A DNA stretch of 64,000 nt from the NCBI GenBank assembly GCA_027922465.2, contig BQMF02000052.1:434001-498000 (forward strand), read 5' to 3'. The notes below the pieces were generated by a model. That model worked only from the letters and a program-made list of their open reading frames with translations. It was not told where the DNA came from and did not search any database. The DNA is from Turritopsis dohrnii (lineage: Eukaryota; Cnidaria; Hydrozoa; Anthoathecata; Oceaniidae). The translations under genes were made by a program, and so were the position numbers. Positions within the stretch are counted from its first letter, which is position 1. Each line of letters opens with the position of its first letter. Below are positions 35,201-47,180 of this stretch, piece by piece.

Positions 35201-38200
35201 TCATACAAATATTTTAAAGAATATGTGAAGATTATGGAGATACAATGTTGAAGATTATGGAGATACCATATTTGGAAATAAAAAACAAAACAGCAAATAA
35301 AATTTCCTTTACTCCATTAGAAAGTTCATTAATTTGCTCCCTAGCATTTTGGCCACCCACCAACACAACATTTCTTAAAAATAAAAAAAAACAATTTTTA
35401 TAAAAACTTCATTGAGTTTACAACACAGCTTTGAGTTGACGATACATACTTTAGTTTAGGGCCAGGCATATATTTTTTGAACGATGTTATTTGGTCGTGA
35501 GTCTAAAATATAGATGGGAGTTTCAAAAGATAGATTGGTGAAAACACAACGTGATAAGTTCCTGGTATTTAGCGATAAATAATTTATCAGGGACGTTCAT
35601 ACCTGCACTGCCAATTCTCTGGATGGCTAAAATCAAAAATTAATCAAGTGAAATTACTGATGAAGTAGCCTCTTAGCAGTCACACCAAAGGAAAAGTAGC
35701 TATCCCCCTGAAATTAAACAAAATTTAACAACTCATTTAAAAAACGTATGACTACCTCCATAATCAAGGCTGCAGGTGAACTTATATTCGTAAACTTTTT
35801 CGGTGCAGATACTAAAGAAAATATTAACATTTCGAATGTATCAATTTTTCATATCACAAAACTTCCTGGTTCATTTGTTGATGGCATGTATTTCATTTAA
35901 AGAAAATAAACTGTTGTAAATACCGGGTGAGTCAAAAAAAAGTACTGGTGTTTCACAAAAAATATCTTTCAATTGAACAACTATGAAAGATGATTATTTT
36001 TATTTCTGAATAGAGGAACCCTTACCTGTATTTTGGTGTATCACTTTTCTAATTTGGTTGAGTAGAAAAAACGTTTGCTTGGGTTTTTTGTCCATTTTTC
36101 AAAGAACACTTCCAGTTTTTTTTCCATAACTTTATTTCTACTGAACTAAATTAGAAGTGATATACCAAAATATAGGTAAAGGACTCCTCTATTCAGAAAT
36201 AAAAAAAACAACAATCTTTCATAATTATTCAATAGAAAGATATTTTTTGTGAAACACCGGTACTTTTTTTTGACTCACCCGGTAGAACTGAAGGATGAAA
36301 TGTGCAAAGACAATAAAAAATAGATCTGAAATGTTGATTAAATGCACTAAAAACAAAACATTATTGCATACCGTGTTGGGCTTTCACAGGGTTTTCCGCT
36401 TTCGATAAAGCTTTGTAATCTGTGGATGGCGGGAACTTGAATGGTGTGTCACCAAAATTAAACTTAAGTTCTGCATTCTGAAATGGTATAGGATAGGCAG
36501 TTAGAATGTTTTGAAAATAACAATGTAGCAAAACAAATAAGTAACTAAAATCAAGTCATTTTGAGTTTACGTACCTTTAGAGTGACTGATGCGAAGAAGG
36601 CACGCTCACATAGCTTTGGAGGAATTTCAAAAGCACGACCAAAGTCTGTTCCTGGTATTAATTTCAACAAAAACAGTTTAGCTGCACTTAATCTGTTTGA
36701 AACTGAATAAATAGATTAATTTAATTTGCTTGGGATAAGGCTCTCGAGTGAATTCATACCAAAGGCTTATGATATAATTGACTGAGTGAAGAATTAGTCC
36801 TGCATCTTCTACTGCTTGATGCAGTTGCATAAGTGGCAGAACAAAGCTTTCACATTGAAATCCAAGGAATTTTAAAGAGGTTCGGATTTCACCAGTTACA
36901 AAACTGAGTTACGAAACCGAGTTACTCAACATGATGTATTCAGCTACTTAAACATCAAAAAAGTATTCTTATAAGAAATTTAAAGCAAAAGCCACTTACC
37001 ATTTTTACTAAACTTAATCGTGCCAAATTCTAAGTTTAAATAACATCCTATAACATCATTAATTCCAAATGCCTTAAAGAAAAGAAAAAAAATAAGAACA
37101 ACAACAATACTATGAAGTGATTGTGATTGATACGTAAAGGTGCCTTCACGTATTGAGTTTTATTTTTGACTAGGAATGTTAGACTTTGTTTTTATGATTA
37201 CTCCTCCATATTGCATAGGTATTTGTTGCGCCCATTCTCAGTTATGTACATCACCAAAGCAAATCATTCTGCTAAAACCTTCAAAAAATGTTTCGGATGT
37301 GTACAAACCTCTCCATATGAGTCAAACTGTTTATTATTAGATTTTTTCCCCGTACCACCAAAACCAAAACTCTGACTATCACACCCTACGCGTAAAAAAA
37401 AATAATTTAGATGGATACCAGAAACATAATAATTGGATGTAAGGATGGCCAAAACATTATACTGACCTACATCATACGTAGCAGTGTCTGTTGAATAACC
37501 AATTCTGCAAAGACCTTCGTCAGTAACGGTTACTTCGTAGTAATGACAACCTTAAATCAGATAGTTAAAAAAATGATATTTGAGACAAACAAAATAGGAA
37601 GATATTAGACAATTGCTTGTACTTCTATGCTTGAACTATCATTTCTTGCAAACAACAATACAATTTCTAACAGACGAGTGAATGGTTATATCATGTTAAG
37701 GAAAGGAACTTGTTATTCTTGATAATATGTTTATTTACAAAACCCAGTGCCGTACTCAGACGTATTTTGCTACCGTTTGAACGGTATGGGCGCCCAAACT
37801 ATGTGCCCAAATTATTTTTATTATTTTTTTAGACACAAGTAAAAACACGTTAATTCCTCACTTACTAACTTTTTTTTACATACATTATAAACAATCATTT
37901 TGTTTTTGTTTCATTTTGTATTCTACCACATTTACGTTCGTAACTTCTTGAATAATTTATTGAAAAGTACATACAATTTTCGAACCATGAAGCAGGCTAA
38001 CAAGTTAAACTGAGAGAGTCATCTATTGATAGACGCTCAGTCTCGTGTTTGGGGTTCACGAGTAAAAACGTCCCCCATTTGTCTGCATCTTTAAAACGCC
38101 CCATGTATGTACTAAGTTGCCCTGTATAAATATAGTTATCATTCATCGACTTGGTTACGTTATTCTGACTCCAACATTAGTAATCAAGATAACTGAAAAT

Positions 38201-40856
38201 TATAAATAATGCTCAATTTAAAGCGTTTATCTTTGGCAATTCTTACGTCGTTCGTAACACGGGAAATGCATTTTCCTGCGTTCTGGAAGGTCAGAAATTC
38301 AAAATTTTCTGACCCCTCAGCGCCCACCATAGGGGCGCTTCGGGTGTCACTAATTACGTTACCAACGGTATGCCCAAAAATTCTCTGGGTACGGCACTGA
38401 AACCGTATTACGAAGAACTAAAAAAATGTTGAAGAGAGAACAAATACAGACCAGTTCATGAAACAAAACATGAATAGATCAAAATATCATGTGATAAAAA
38501 AAATGATGATCATTACTACAAGTTAAAAACAAACCACATTCTTATTGCGAAAATTCACTCAGTTCTGAGTTGAAAATGAAAATAAAGAATAAAGTGAGAA
38601 TTGCTTACCATTATCTACCCCAAGTGTCGAACGAGCACCTTGCCATTGTCTTTGCTCCCTTGATTGACATAGAAGTCCATCTTCAGATATTGCTGAAATT
38701 AAAAAAACTACATTAAGACACATTGTGTAAGAAATTTAATCTGCCTTGTGCAAACGAGACCACTTCATTCTTTTCTCATGACAAATGTTCTCAACAAGGT
38801 AAATACACACAAGAAAACAAAGTTAAGAAATTAGAAATTATCACTGCAATAAATACAACACTAAACTAATTTGTGTTACAAACCTTGGCACAATTTAAAC
38901 TATTAGATCTTCATTATTTCTACTGAACATGCTCAACCTTTTTTCAATCATTGAAAAATGGTCAGTACGAAAAATTTCAATCTTAAAAAGTATGACAGAA
39001 ATAGATAAATATCATATAATATTTTAATGTAATTCATACCAAATGATGGATCTCTATCAAACTTGCTCATTTCCCATTTCTCTATTAAGTAGAAAAATCA
39101 CTGAAACAATGAAAATCTATAATCATAAAAACCTAAATGAATAACTTTCCTATAACCAAATGTTTTGTTTCAGTTCCCCCAACCAGTTTCTACTTAAGAT
39201 ATGAGTGTCCCCTTCTTTAAAGAAAGAGAAACAAGACTACATATAAGCGGGGGCTAAACTTTTGTCAGTAATAATTCTTTGATCATGAGGAATAGTGTAA
39301 ATAAATCTTTTTACTATATCAGATGTAAATATTTTATTTGAAAATCTCATTTCGTGTTAAATATATAAATCAATTCCCTTGCCAATCCAAATGAATAATC
39401 AAACCTCCAAGCAAAAGGGTATAGTTAAAATTTAAAATCCTCACACCAATGAAACAGAATCACACTGACACAGTATATATATACTTCTTAATGAAAAAAA
39501 TAAAACCTACGTAAACTTTTATTACTGCTTGTGACCTTCTTTCCAGTCTTGAAGCCGACAAGATTCTCATACACAATCTGAATGATTGGCAGCGAAAAAG
39601 CCTGAAAATTAAAATAGAATGCTGTGTGTGTAAAAGCTTAAGCCTGAATTTATCTGACTTCTCTTTCTTGACTTATTTCAGTCATAACAAATGCATGACT
39701 AGCAATGATCATACTGTCTAAAGGAAAACATTGTAGCAAAATAATACCATTGCATAAACAGACTTGATTGAGATATTATACACAAAATCTGATGTCTCAT
39801 TTGCAGAATTTTCTCATGTTGCATGCTAATTGAAACGTAGTCTAGTCTGGTTTAAAAAACACTATGTTAACAATAACAACACAATATTATTTACCCCTGT
39901 CTTTCCACTTCCAGTTTCTGCAGCCTATGAAAACATAAAAACAATCAATTTATGCAATAGTAAAGAATAAAGAAGCAATTTCCTAGCGTCAGAAATAAAT
40001 TTTTCTCTTGCCATCAGAACATCTCCACCACCAAGTATGAGCGGAATAGCTTCAGCTTGTATATCAGTAGGCAGCCTAAAATAGATCTCAATAATATTTG
40101 CCAGATGAATTAATTACTTTAGCCAGCCGGCACATTTATTAAAAAATCTCTGTGAAGGAGTGCATTTCTATAGAAATTTACACCCAAATTCAATAAAAAT
40201 GCTCTATGTCACAGTGACTTTTTGACGATTTTGACGCTGGGTAGCTATCAATTAATAAAAAATGACCTTCAGTATCAGTGACACAGACATGGTCAATATT
40301 CTCCATGGGTTGATGCAAGTTAAAAGCAAGTGATGAATTAGAAAGTGCAAGGAAATACCAATCTAAATGACCAGACTCTCTGAAACTAATTTTAAGTCTT
40401 TCCGAAGGTATGAAATTTAAGATTTAATTGAGGTTATAATGCTTTACATACTCACTTATTGCACTTAAAAAAGATTACACAAAAATATTCACAAATCAAC
40501 AAAAATCATACTCACATCCATCCCATTTCTTCAATACCTTTCACAAGCTCGGGGAGCATGCCAAACTCTGAAAAGAGATATTGCAATATATACAAAAAAA
40601 ACTTTTTCTAAAGCTTTTTCAACCTCCAAATGATGGTTAATATCAAAAGTTCATTATGGAGAAATTATTCTTTTCACAAGTCATTTTATTAGAATTACAT
40701 TTTCCTAAGTATGTTGGTAATAAAGTTTCCCATATATACCATGTATAAAGTCATTAATGTCATGCAACAACGCAAGCAAACATCAGAGGTAATTATGAAA
40801 AGAAGTATCAATGTGGTTGAAAATATATTATACTGACCTGAAAAGTGACCAGCCAT
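29286..40856 (-). CDS. DDX1: ATP-dependent RNA helicase DDX1 homologue, 27 exons, complete
   Basis: Exons (minus): 40856-40838, 40567-40516, 40075-40012, 39924-39895, 39601-39526, 39081-39040, 38692-38609, 37550-37467, 37385-37309, 37072-37000, 36651-36575, 36477-36372, 35811-35756, 35626-35603, 35502-35450, 35373-35313, 35025-34954, 34270-34244, 33940-33851, 33685-33635, 33081-33007, 32192-32133, 31538-31117, 31005-30963, 30614-30519, 29964-29844, 29410-29286. All phases agree, giving 719 residues (human DDX1 is 740). Motifs in order: [11 protein letters not shown], Walker [10 protein letters not shown], the SPRY domain inserted in the helicase core as only DDX1 has ([16 protein letters not shown]), PSRELA, TPGK, DEAD (split by an intron between DEA and D), [29 protein letters not shown]1 unwinds RNA and RNA/DNA hybrids and belongs to the tRNA ligase complex. 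Motif Ib reads TPGK rather than TPGR. Intron 3 is GC-AG. Confidence 0.95.
29525..29677. mobile_element. short TA-flanked MITE (pogo/Tigger-type) in the last DDX1 intron
   Basis: Imperfect inverted ends (CAGTAACCCCTCTCTAATTCG and the complement of CAGTCGAACCTCTATAAATCG), flanked by TA on both sides. It is 153 bp with no coding capacity. CAGTxGAACCTC-type ends are characteristic of pogo/Tigger elements. Confidence 0.75.
29985..30140. repeat. GAGGATGTAGTGA minisatellite in DDX1 intron 26
   Basis: About eleven imperfect 13-15-bp units of GAGGATGTAGTGA lie just upstream (in gene sense) of the exon 26 acceptor. On the gene strand the array is pyrimidine-rich (TCACTACATCCTC) and close to the branch-point zone. 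Confidence 0.8.
32576..32655. repeat. ATAATTATTATC simple repeat in a DDX1 intron
   Basis: A run of ATAATTATTATC and shorter ATAATTATC words in the 0.8-kb intron between exons 21 and 22. Further along, about 32740-32790, are GGTTATAGTA repeats. Confidence 0.7.
34676..34800 (-). mobile_element. SINE or LINE 3'-end fragment in a DDX1 intron
   Basis: On the minus strand a GC-richer body (GGGTCCTCATTGAGGCTATC-like, about 34700-34790) ends in GGATAAATATCCG and a tail of repeated AAAT at about 34680-34695. The structure is that of a retroposon tail. No tRNA head was recognised, so it is a truncated SINE or LINE end. Confidence 0.5.
35923..36282. mobile_element. mariner-type foldback MITE in DDX1 intron 12
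   Basis: The ends CCGGGTGAGTCAAAAAAAAG and its exact complement are flanked by TA. Inverted similarity continues over most of the 360 bp, so it is nearly a full palindrome. CCGGGTGAGTCAAA-type ends are typical of mariner-like elements. In the transcript it would form a long hairpin inside the intron. Confidence 0.85.
37745..38399. mobile_element. hAT-like MITE in DDX1 intron 7
   Basis: The ends CAGTGCCGTACTCAGA and the complement of CAGTGCCGTACCCAGAG are flanked by the 5-bp direct repeat AAACC (37740-37744 and 38400-38404). CAGTG-type ends fit hAT; a 5-bp duplication would place it with hAT5-like families. It is 655 bp with no transposase. Confidence 0.75.
40124..40244. mobile_element. ~115-bp dispersed MITE, copy 1 (DDX1 intron 2)
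   Basis: Shares the order TTAAAAAA-CTC, TTTCTATAG, TTCAATAAAAATGCTCT and GTGACTTTTTGAC with copies at about 53231-53350, 56420-56522, 60381-60470 and 62935-63050. The clearest copy (62935) has ends CCCACTGGGCAA and TTGCCCACAGGG. No coding capacity. Confidence 0.7.
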
Positions 40857-41384
40857 TTTGTATAGTCTCTGTGTATATAGATGTTATATATTTAAAAATT
40901 ATGCCTGTAAGGTAGCAAATCAAAAATACTATAATAGTTTTCTTAAAAAAAGTCCCATAAAAGAATCCAATAATCGAACTTAAGGGCCTAAACGGAAGTT
41001 TTGTGGGAATTAATTTTTGCAATTTAAAGCTCAAAAAATAATTAAGTTAGTGGAATTTGGATTGATAACTTACATAACCTTTAAAGGAATTAATTTTAGC
41101 CTCTTTTAAAGGAATGGTCCAGTGAAAATTTTGTTTTTTCAAAAAAGCCATAAGTTATTCAGTATATACATTCAATCTAAAATTAGGGATCGTCCCAAAA
41201 TGTTCGTACAGATTTTTCATATCACAATACGATTTTTACGAAGTACTTCGTATCACTTGAGTCTTTTATTCCGTTTCACATATGATCTACTTCGTATGAA
41301 AGTATAAGCGCAAACGAACTCTCATACGAAACACTTGTTTGTTATACGAACTGATTTAAAAATAATCATACGAAGTTATACTAT

Positions 41385-41710
41385 ACGAAGTTTTATCACC
41401 TCGAAACGAAGTTTGAGTTTGAAACGAAGGACATACTATTTCTCTCAGTTTTATACGAAGTATAACAATCTTGTACGGAGTTTTATCACCTCGAAACGAA
41501 GTTTGAGTTTGAAACGAAGGACATACTTTTTTTCTCAGTTTTAAACGAAGTATAACAATCTCGTACGGAGTTTTATATCACCTCGAAACGAAGTTTGAGT
41601 TTGAAACGAAGGACATACTTTTTTTCTCAGTTTTAAACGAAGTATAACAATCTCGTACGGAGTTTTATATCACCTCGAAACGAAGTTTGAGTTTGAAACG
41701 AAGGACATTT
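41385..41710. repeat. 90-bp tandem repeat inside the Harbinger-like element
   Basis: About 3.5 units of 90-92 bp, each with CACCTCGAAACGAAGTTTGA and GGACATACT...TTTCTCAGTTTT. Units two to four are more alike than the first. There is no similar array at the other end of the element. Confidence 0.85.
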
Positions 41711-41997
41711 GGACGGAAAAAATGAAATATCTTGGAAACGAAGATTTTTATAAAAAATAAGAAAAAAAACTTTTTACTCACTACCTTTGTTTTGTGGCAA
41801 TGAGTACTGGTAACTAAGTAGTTTTGTAAAACAGGAGTCGTTTTTTTTAAAAAAATTTTTTGCTAATATCAAATTTTCTAATGACTTTGATACATAGAGA
41901 GTATTTGTTTTCATTTTTGTTATAGCGAAGTGTGAACCAACTCCCAATCGGCACACCTGTCTCCGGTAAAAATTATCGCAATTTTGATAACAAGAGT

Positions 41998-44377
41998 CAC
42001 TACAAATAAGAAAAGCGTTCTAAATGGACATACAAACACATATTGAACGCTTCACGAACACACTTGTGTTCAACAAACGTTCGTTACGAACGCTTCATGA
42101 TCGTTTTGAAATAATGGTGTTTGTCATGAACGCATATTTGTTCGCGTTGAACGGTAAAGCGTTCGTTTTGAACGCATGAGTGTTTGTCATGAACACATAA
42201 GTTATAGTGAAATGTTTAGCGTTCGTTTTGAACACTTCATACGTTCGTGAAGAACGGTTTAAAGCAGAAAATAGAACTTCATTAGTCCTTTGATAATTAA
42301 GAAACTTCTATAAAAACTTGCGTGTATTTTATTCCCAATCATTATTATCGCATAACATTGAAACCCTGTTTTTGCACATCGTATAAATGTAACGGCGAAT
42401 TCAGGTCCTCCAAAACCATAAAAAGACATGCGTTGCTTGATTTTACGTTACTGAAGAAGGAAAAAGAAACGCAAGCATCAGACTACCAAAAAAAATAAAC
42501 TTCGATGATGAGCTGTATTCAACGCATGTAGCAGCAAATGAAAAAGTTTATGATGGCACCGAAATGACAACAAAAGTTCCGTTCATTTTTGCGAGAAAAT
42601 TAAAAAACGGTTTTTAGATCAGTTACATAGCTTGAATTATTGCTAGATTTCCACCTCAGAGCTCTTTTCGTTCTTACATTGGGGCTTCAAATGTATCAGT
42701 CGCTTTCTTAAAAAATGAAAAAGTGTTTTAAAGATTTTATAGAATCATAGAAATATTGTATTTCTATGATAGAATTTACAATTAAACATGCAGAATATAT
42801 AATCATTATTTTGATCTCTGACTTTAACATGAATGACATGTGTTTATGTTCATTCATTTTTATTTGATAAAAATACACAAACAATGGTCAGTTTTTCTTC
42901 ACTTACTATTTTATCCTCGATGAGAGTTCTCGTGTCGTGTATTATTTGATCGTATGTTTTGTGTATTTGATACATGATTAATGAAGTGATAAACAGGAAA
43001 AGGAATGTTTTAATGAAAAAACAAATTTCCAATTTATTTTTCCAAAAACCAATTGCACCATTCGAAAATTCAGGTCATTAGTGAAAAAAAAATGAAAAAG
43101 CAAAATTTTCACGAAATTTTCCTTTACTCACATCTTCTTACAGCCCTCTGAATTAGCAACAAAGACTGACAGCGAAAAAATGCAATTTTCAAACACGACG
43201 GCAGATCATTATTTACGACGGCAAAAAAAATGTTTGCGTGTAAGATGTTAACGTCGACAAAACTTGATTGGTTTATTCCAGTAAAAATATTGGTGTAGAA
43301 TAATGGCTAACAAAACAGAAACCAAATAGTTTATAAATCAATAGTGTTATCTGGAACAAGAAGCTACAAGATTTAAAATTGTAAACCACAGGGGATTTGC
43401 TGTGAACTTGTCCTGTTAATTGTTTGATTATTCATAGTTTAAAAAGAACGAACCGCGCTACTGTTTCTTTACTAATTTCACGGCAAGCGAAAAGAAAAAT
43501 CACAAACAATCTGTATTGAAATCAAAACCGAAACTGACTTGAATAGAATATGAACTTATCGAGAAAAAAAATCCATCCAAAAACAAAACCTAAACTGACT
43601 TTTTCATACTTTATAATACACATTCCTAAAGGCTTTCTATTTAGCATTACATGAGTATCGTTTAATCGATGACGTGACGTAAACAAATGTTTTATAGAAA
43701 GAAAATTTTTGAGAATAAACAGAAGATGTCAGGGGAATTCCTAGGAATATCCTTTTGTTCCAAAAAACATTGCCGGCAAAATTTTGCCGTCATAATTTTT
43801 ATTTACAGCAGCTTCACGACGGCAAAAGCTGAATGCCGTCGAAAATTCAGAGGGCTGCCTTCTTATAAGTGAAAGTTTCATAAAATGTAAGAACATCGTA
43901 TTCTGTGTTTTTTGTACTTTAATTGCTGTTATCATCATGAAAGTAATGTTTTAAGCTTCCACAGTTTTTATATCCATCTTTTTTTGTAACTCGAACGTTT
44001 TTATTTGATTTATGATTACTCAATATTCTCTGAAGTCAACCTTCAATAAAGACCTCACACGGCAATTCCACACTTCAATCGATTCCTTTACTTCATTTGA
44101 GACTTTTTTTATTGTATCCGTTACTGTTGAACACATGAAGCGTTCAAAACGAACGCTAAATATTTCACTATAACTTATGTGTTCATGACAAACACTTATG
44201 CGTTCAACACAAACGCTTTACCGTTCAACGCGAACAAATATGCGTTCATGACGAACACCATTATTTCAAAACGTTCATGAAGCGTTCGTAACGAACGCTT
44301 GTTGAACGCAAGTGCGTTCGTGAAGCGTTCAATATGTGTTCGTATGTCCATTTAGAACGCTTTTCTTATTTGTAGTG
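41998..44377. mobile_element. CACTA (EnSpm-type) non-autonomous element
   Basis: Inverted ends begin CACTACAAATAAGAAAAGCG and continue for over 200 bp with GAACGCTT/AAGCGTTC subterminal words (42000-42260 against 44100-44377). The 3-bp direct repeat AGT flanks it (41995-41997 and 44378-44380). CACTA ends plus a 3-bp duplication define the EnSpm/CACTA superfamily. No transposase remains. It is inserted in the Harbinger-like element and is itself interrupted at 43141-43857. Confidence 0.88.
43141..43857. mobile_element. hAT-like MITE, innermost of the nest
   Basis: The ends CAGCCCTCTGAATT and their exact complement are flanked by 8-bp direct repeats matching at 7 of 8 bases (TCTTCTTA at 43133-43140, CCTTCTTA at 43858-43865). 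CAG ends and an 8-bp duplication indicate hAT. Repeated ACGACGGCAAAA-type words sit inside each end. It is 717 bp with no transposase. Confidence 0.85.
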
Positions 44378-44818
44378 AGTAAAACTGACAGTAAAACTGC
44401 TTTTTTTATGATATTTTATAAAAATCGATTCAAAGTATTTTCAACCATATCACGAACTTAAAAAAAATCGTAAAATAAAAGCGTAGCGACTTTTTGAAGT
44501 CATGCGATGTCCTAAATTCGAACGCCGCTGCGTTTAATCGCTGACGTAAAATTTTTAAGAGTTTAAACAATAATTTAACTGCTGTTTTGTAATGGTGTTC
44601 AGAAATATTTTTTAAATGGCTGCTTCATTCCACGTTCGCAAACATGCCGTACTGTTTAAGAAGTTTTAATATCTGTCATTTGCATGAAGGAAAAAAGGAA
44701 ATATGAAATTCACAGTTCACACTCTGCAAATAATGAAGGTGATTTTAAGCTATTAAATTAACTAATACGAAGTGCGTATCACCGTACGAAGTTTGTTTGA
44801 AAAAACAAAGTATGTGCA

Positions 44819-44951
44819 GGCCTTGTCAGGAGAGGCGTGCGATCGCACTCGCACGCCCCACACACGCCTAAAAATTAGATGGCATATTTTTGAAGTTTTA
44901 AATTCAGGCGTGCGGTAGTCGCACGCCGCCCTTTTTCTTCCTGACAAGGCA
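44819..44951. mobile_element. small GC-rich foldback MITE
   Basis: The inverted ends GCCTTGTCAGGA and TCCTGACAAGGC enclose paired GGCGTGCG...CGCACGCC blocks, so it folds into a compound hairpin. About 133 bp, inside the outer Harbinger-like element. Its GGCGTGCGATCGCACG words recur in the element at 52006-52921. Confidence 0.65.
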
Positions 44952-45254
44952 TTTTGTTGATAAAAATTCACAATCGTTTCGTTATACCAATATTTTATAA
45001 TAATTATGTGATACGAAGTAAGTGGTACGAATTGCGTATCACTATACGAAGATGATACGAAGTCCGTTTAAGTAAAACTTTTAAAACGAAGTGTATTAGT
45101 TTAAGATCGTTTCAGAGACAAAGTTGATACGAATTAATTTCGTTTGTGATACGAAATACTTCGTATGAAGTATTTTTCTCATACGAAATAGTAAGAGAAG
45201 TCATACGAAGTAGTTCATACGAAGTATATACGAACATTTTGGGACGATCCCTTA

Positions 45255-47180
45255 GATTGACAGGAAAAAATTGATTTTATCAATTTTGGACTCTTATTTC
45301 CCTCAGAATTTTCCATCAAAGTTCTTATTAATTGCGGACCTCAGGAACACCTTTAATTTGTGACTTCATTGGCGACACATTAGCATTTACATATCAGTAA
45401 ACATGATGTATATATAGATTTCATCAAATCGATTTTTTGCAGCTAGATTTCGATTTTAAAAGAATTGAAATTTAGCTTGTTATCCTTTTCCCATAAACCG
45501 CCACATAATATACTCTGTTTTATCCAGGTTTTAGATTTAATATGAGATGATTGCTTAGAACCACCTGAATAAATATTCTCCTTCTCTACACAATGTATTT
45601 TCGATAGTTTGGGTAGACTCATGAGAGTACAGTAAAATGGCATCGTCAAGAGTTTGCATTTATCAAATCAATCCCCTAGATGCGCATCGTTTACTAGCAA
45701 AATAAAGAGCAAGAAGGGGGCCAAGTATGGACACATGTTCAAATATCACAGCAAAAATGCGTATTATTTAACATTGTAGCATGCAGCACTCATCAAGCAA
45801 AAAACACTGATGTTTATAAACATAAAGCTTTTATCAATTAATGATAACTGGTAAAACACAAAAAGAACCCTGGAAAAGTCCGTGTAAATTTTATCTCTCT
45901 TTGGTCCTTGTGGACTTATCTTGTAAGGCGCTGTGTAATCTTGTTGTTTATACAAGTATTCAGGAAACTTGTCGATCTCTTCACACACATGGTTGTGAGA
46001 TACAATATTTGAAAGGGAAAAAGGGTCAGTATGGCCTAATTTCCTAGCTGTTGTTATATATATCTCCACCATAGTCACAGGACTATGTCTGTGACAATGT
46101 CTCACCACGGGAGCAAAAAGCTCACATAAACAACACGCTTGCACCACGAGTAATAATAATCACGAAAATCAAAGTATAGCAATGGGAAATGCACAGACTG
46201 GAATTAAATACTGAGTTTTGTTTATTACACAATGTATGCATGTTCATAATATAAAATCAATCGAATGAATGCATTAGCTATTAAGTTATTCAGTCCTTTT
46301 GGTCACAGGTAAAATCTTTGAGTTCAAACATTTGCATTTTGATGTGCTCATTCTGTAAAATATTGAGTATATGTAAAGGATATAAATTGAAACTCCACCC
46401 TCACGTTTTCGAATTTTGCATGGTTATTCATGCAATTCTGGGGCTGTTGACTTCTTTAATTTGACATCGTTTCTGCTAATCTATCCCTTATTGGCAAACT
46501 TTTTTTTCTCAGCATTCTACTTAGAAATGTGAAGAAGATGCTTTTGTTTGATTTCGATGTGGTGCAACTTAAAAAATAACGAAATACAAAATAATTATTA
46601 GTGGAGAAAAATGAAAAAAAAAAAAAAAACAAAAAAAAAAAACATGAGAGGCTTAAATCATTGCAAAATCAAAAAATTTAGGAACAACCAAATCCCGTTG
46701 ATTTGTAATAAATACTTTCACACAAATTGACAAAATTGTCAGCACACACACTCCAAAATATGGGGAATAAACCAATCAAGTTTTGCACAGTCTTTATAAC
46801 ATCTTACATGGTGGCAGAAAAAGCAGGGAAATATATGTGTATATATAGAACAGGCTTTTCATTTTGACCTACGCGATTGCGTTTGCCCACGTTATCATGT
46901 AGGCAAAATATACTTGTGTACGTGAAAAATCGTGTTACCAAAAAATCTGTTTTGAAATTCTTGTGTCTTCTGTTATCTCTCAGTTTTCAAGCAGGAGAGT
47001 GTGTTCCCATATATGCTCCACTGAAGCAGTCTTTAGCCAGCCCTGTCATACCGCATATAACGCGTTTTTCCCACAATTGTCAGAAAATTCCCAAATTTGT
47101 ATACAATATGTTTTCCCACTTGATAAAATTTTAATATTTTTGTGTTATTATAGGAAAAAGTATTTAATGTGTTAATAAAT
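45255..47180. other. DDX1-HEATR3 intergenic, no gene seen
   Basis: No convincing coding frame; the 127-residue minus frame at 45764-46147 has no family features. A purine run dominated by A lies at about 46610-46645. The minus-strand half should include distal DDX1 upstream DNA. Confidence 0.4.

Larger units (their letters stand above)
41186..45251. mobile_element. Harbinger-like non-autonomous element holding nested elements
   Basis: Terminal inverted repeats start GGGATCGTCCCAAAATGTTC and are near perfect for about 25 bp. Direct TTA triplets (41183-41185, 45252-45254) flank the unit, as for PIF/Harbinger. Both subterminal zones are filled with TACGAAGT words. It spans 4,066 bp, of which 2,380 bp is a CACTA element inserted later. 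No transposase frame. It lies about 330 bp upstream of the DDX1 start codon. Confidence 0.82.
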
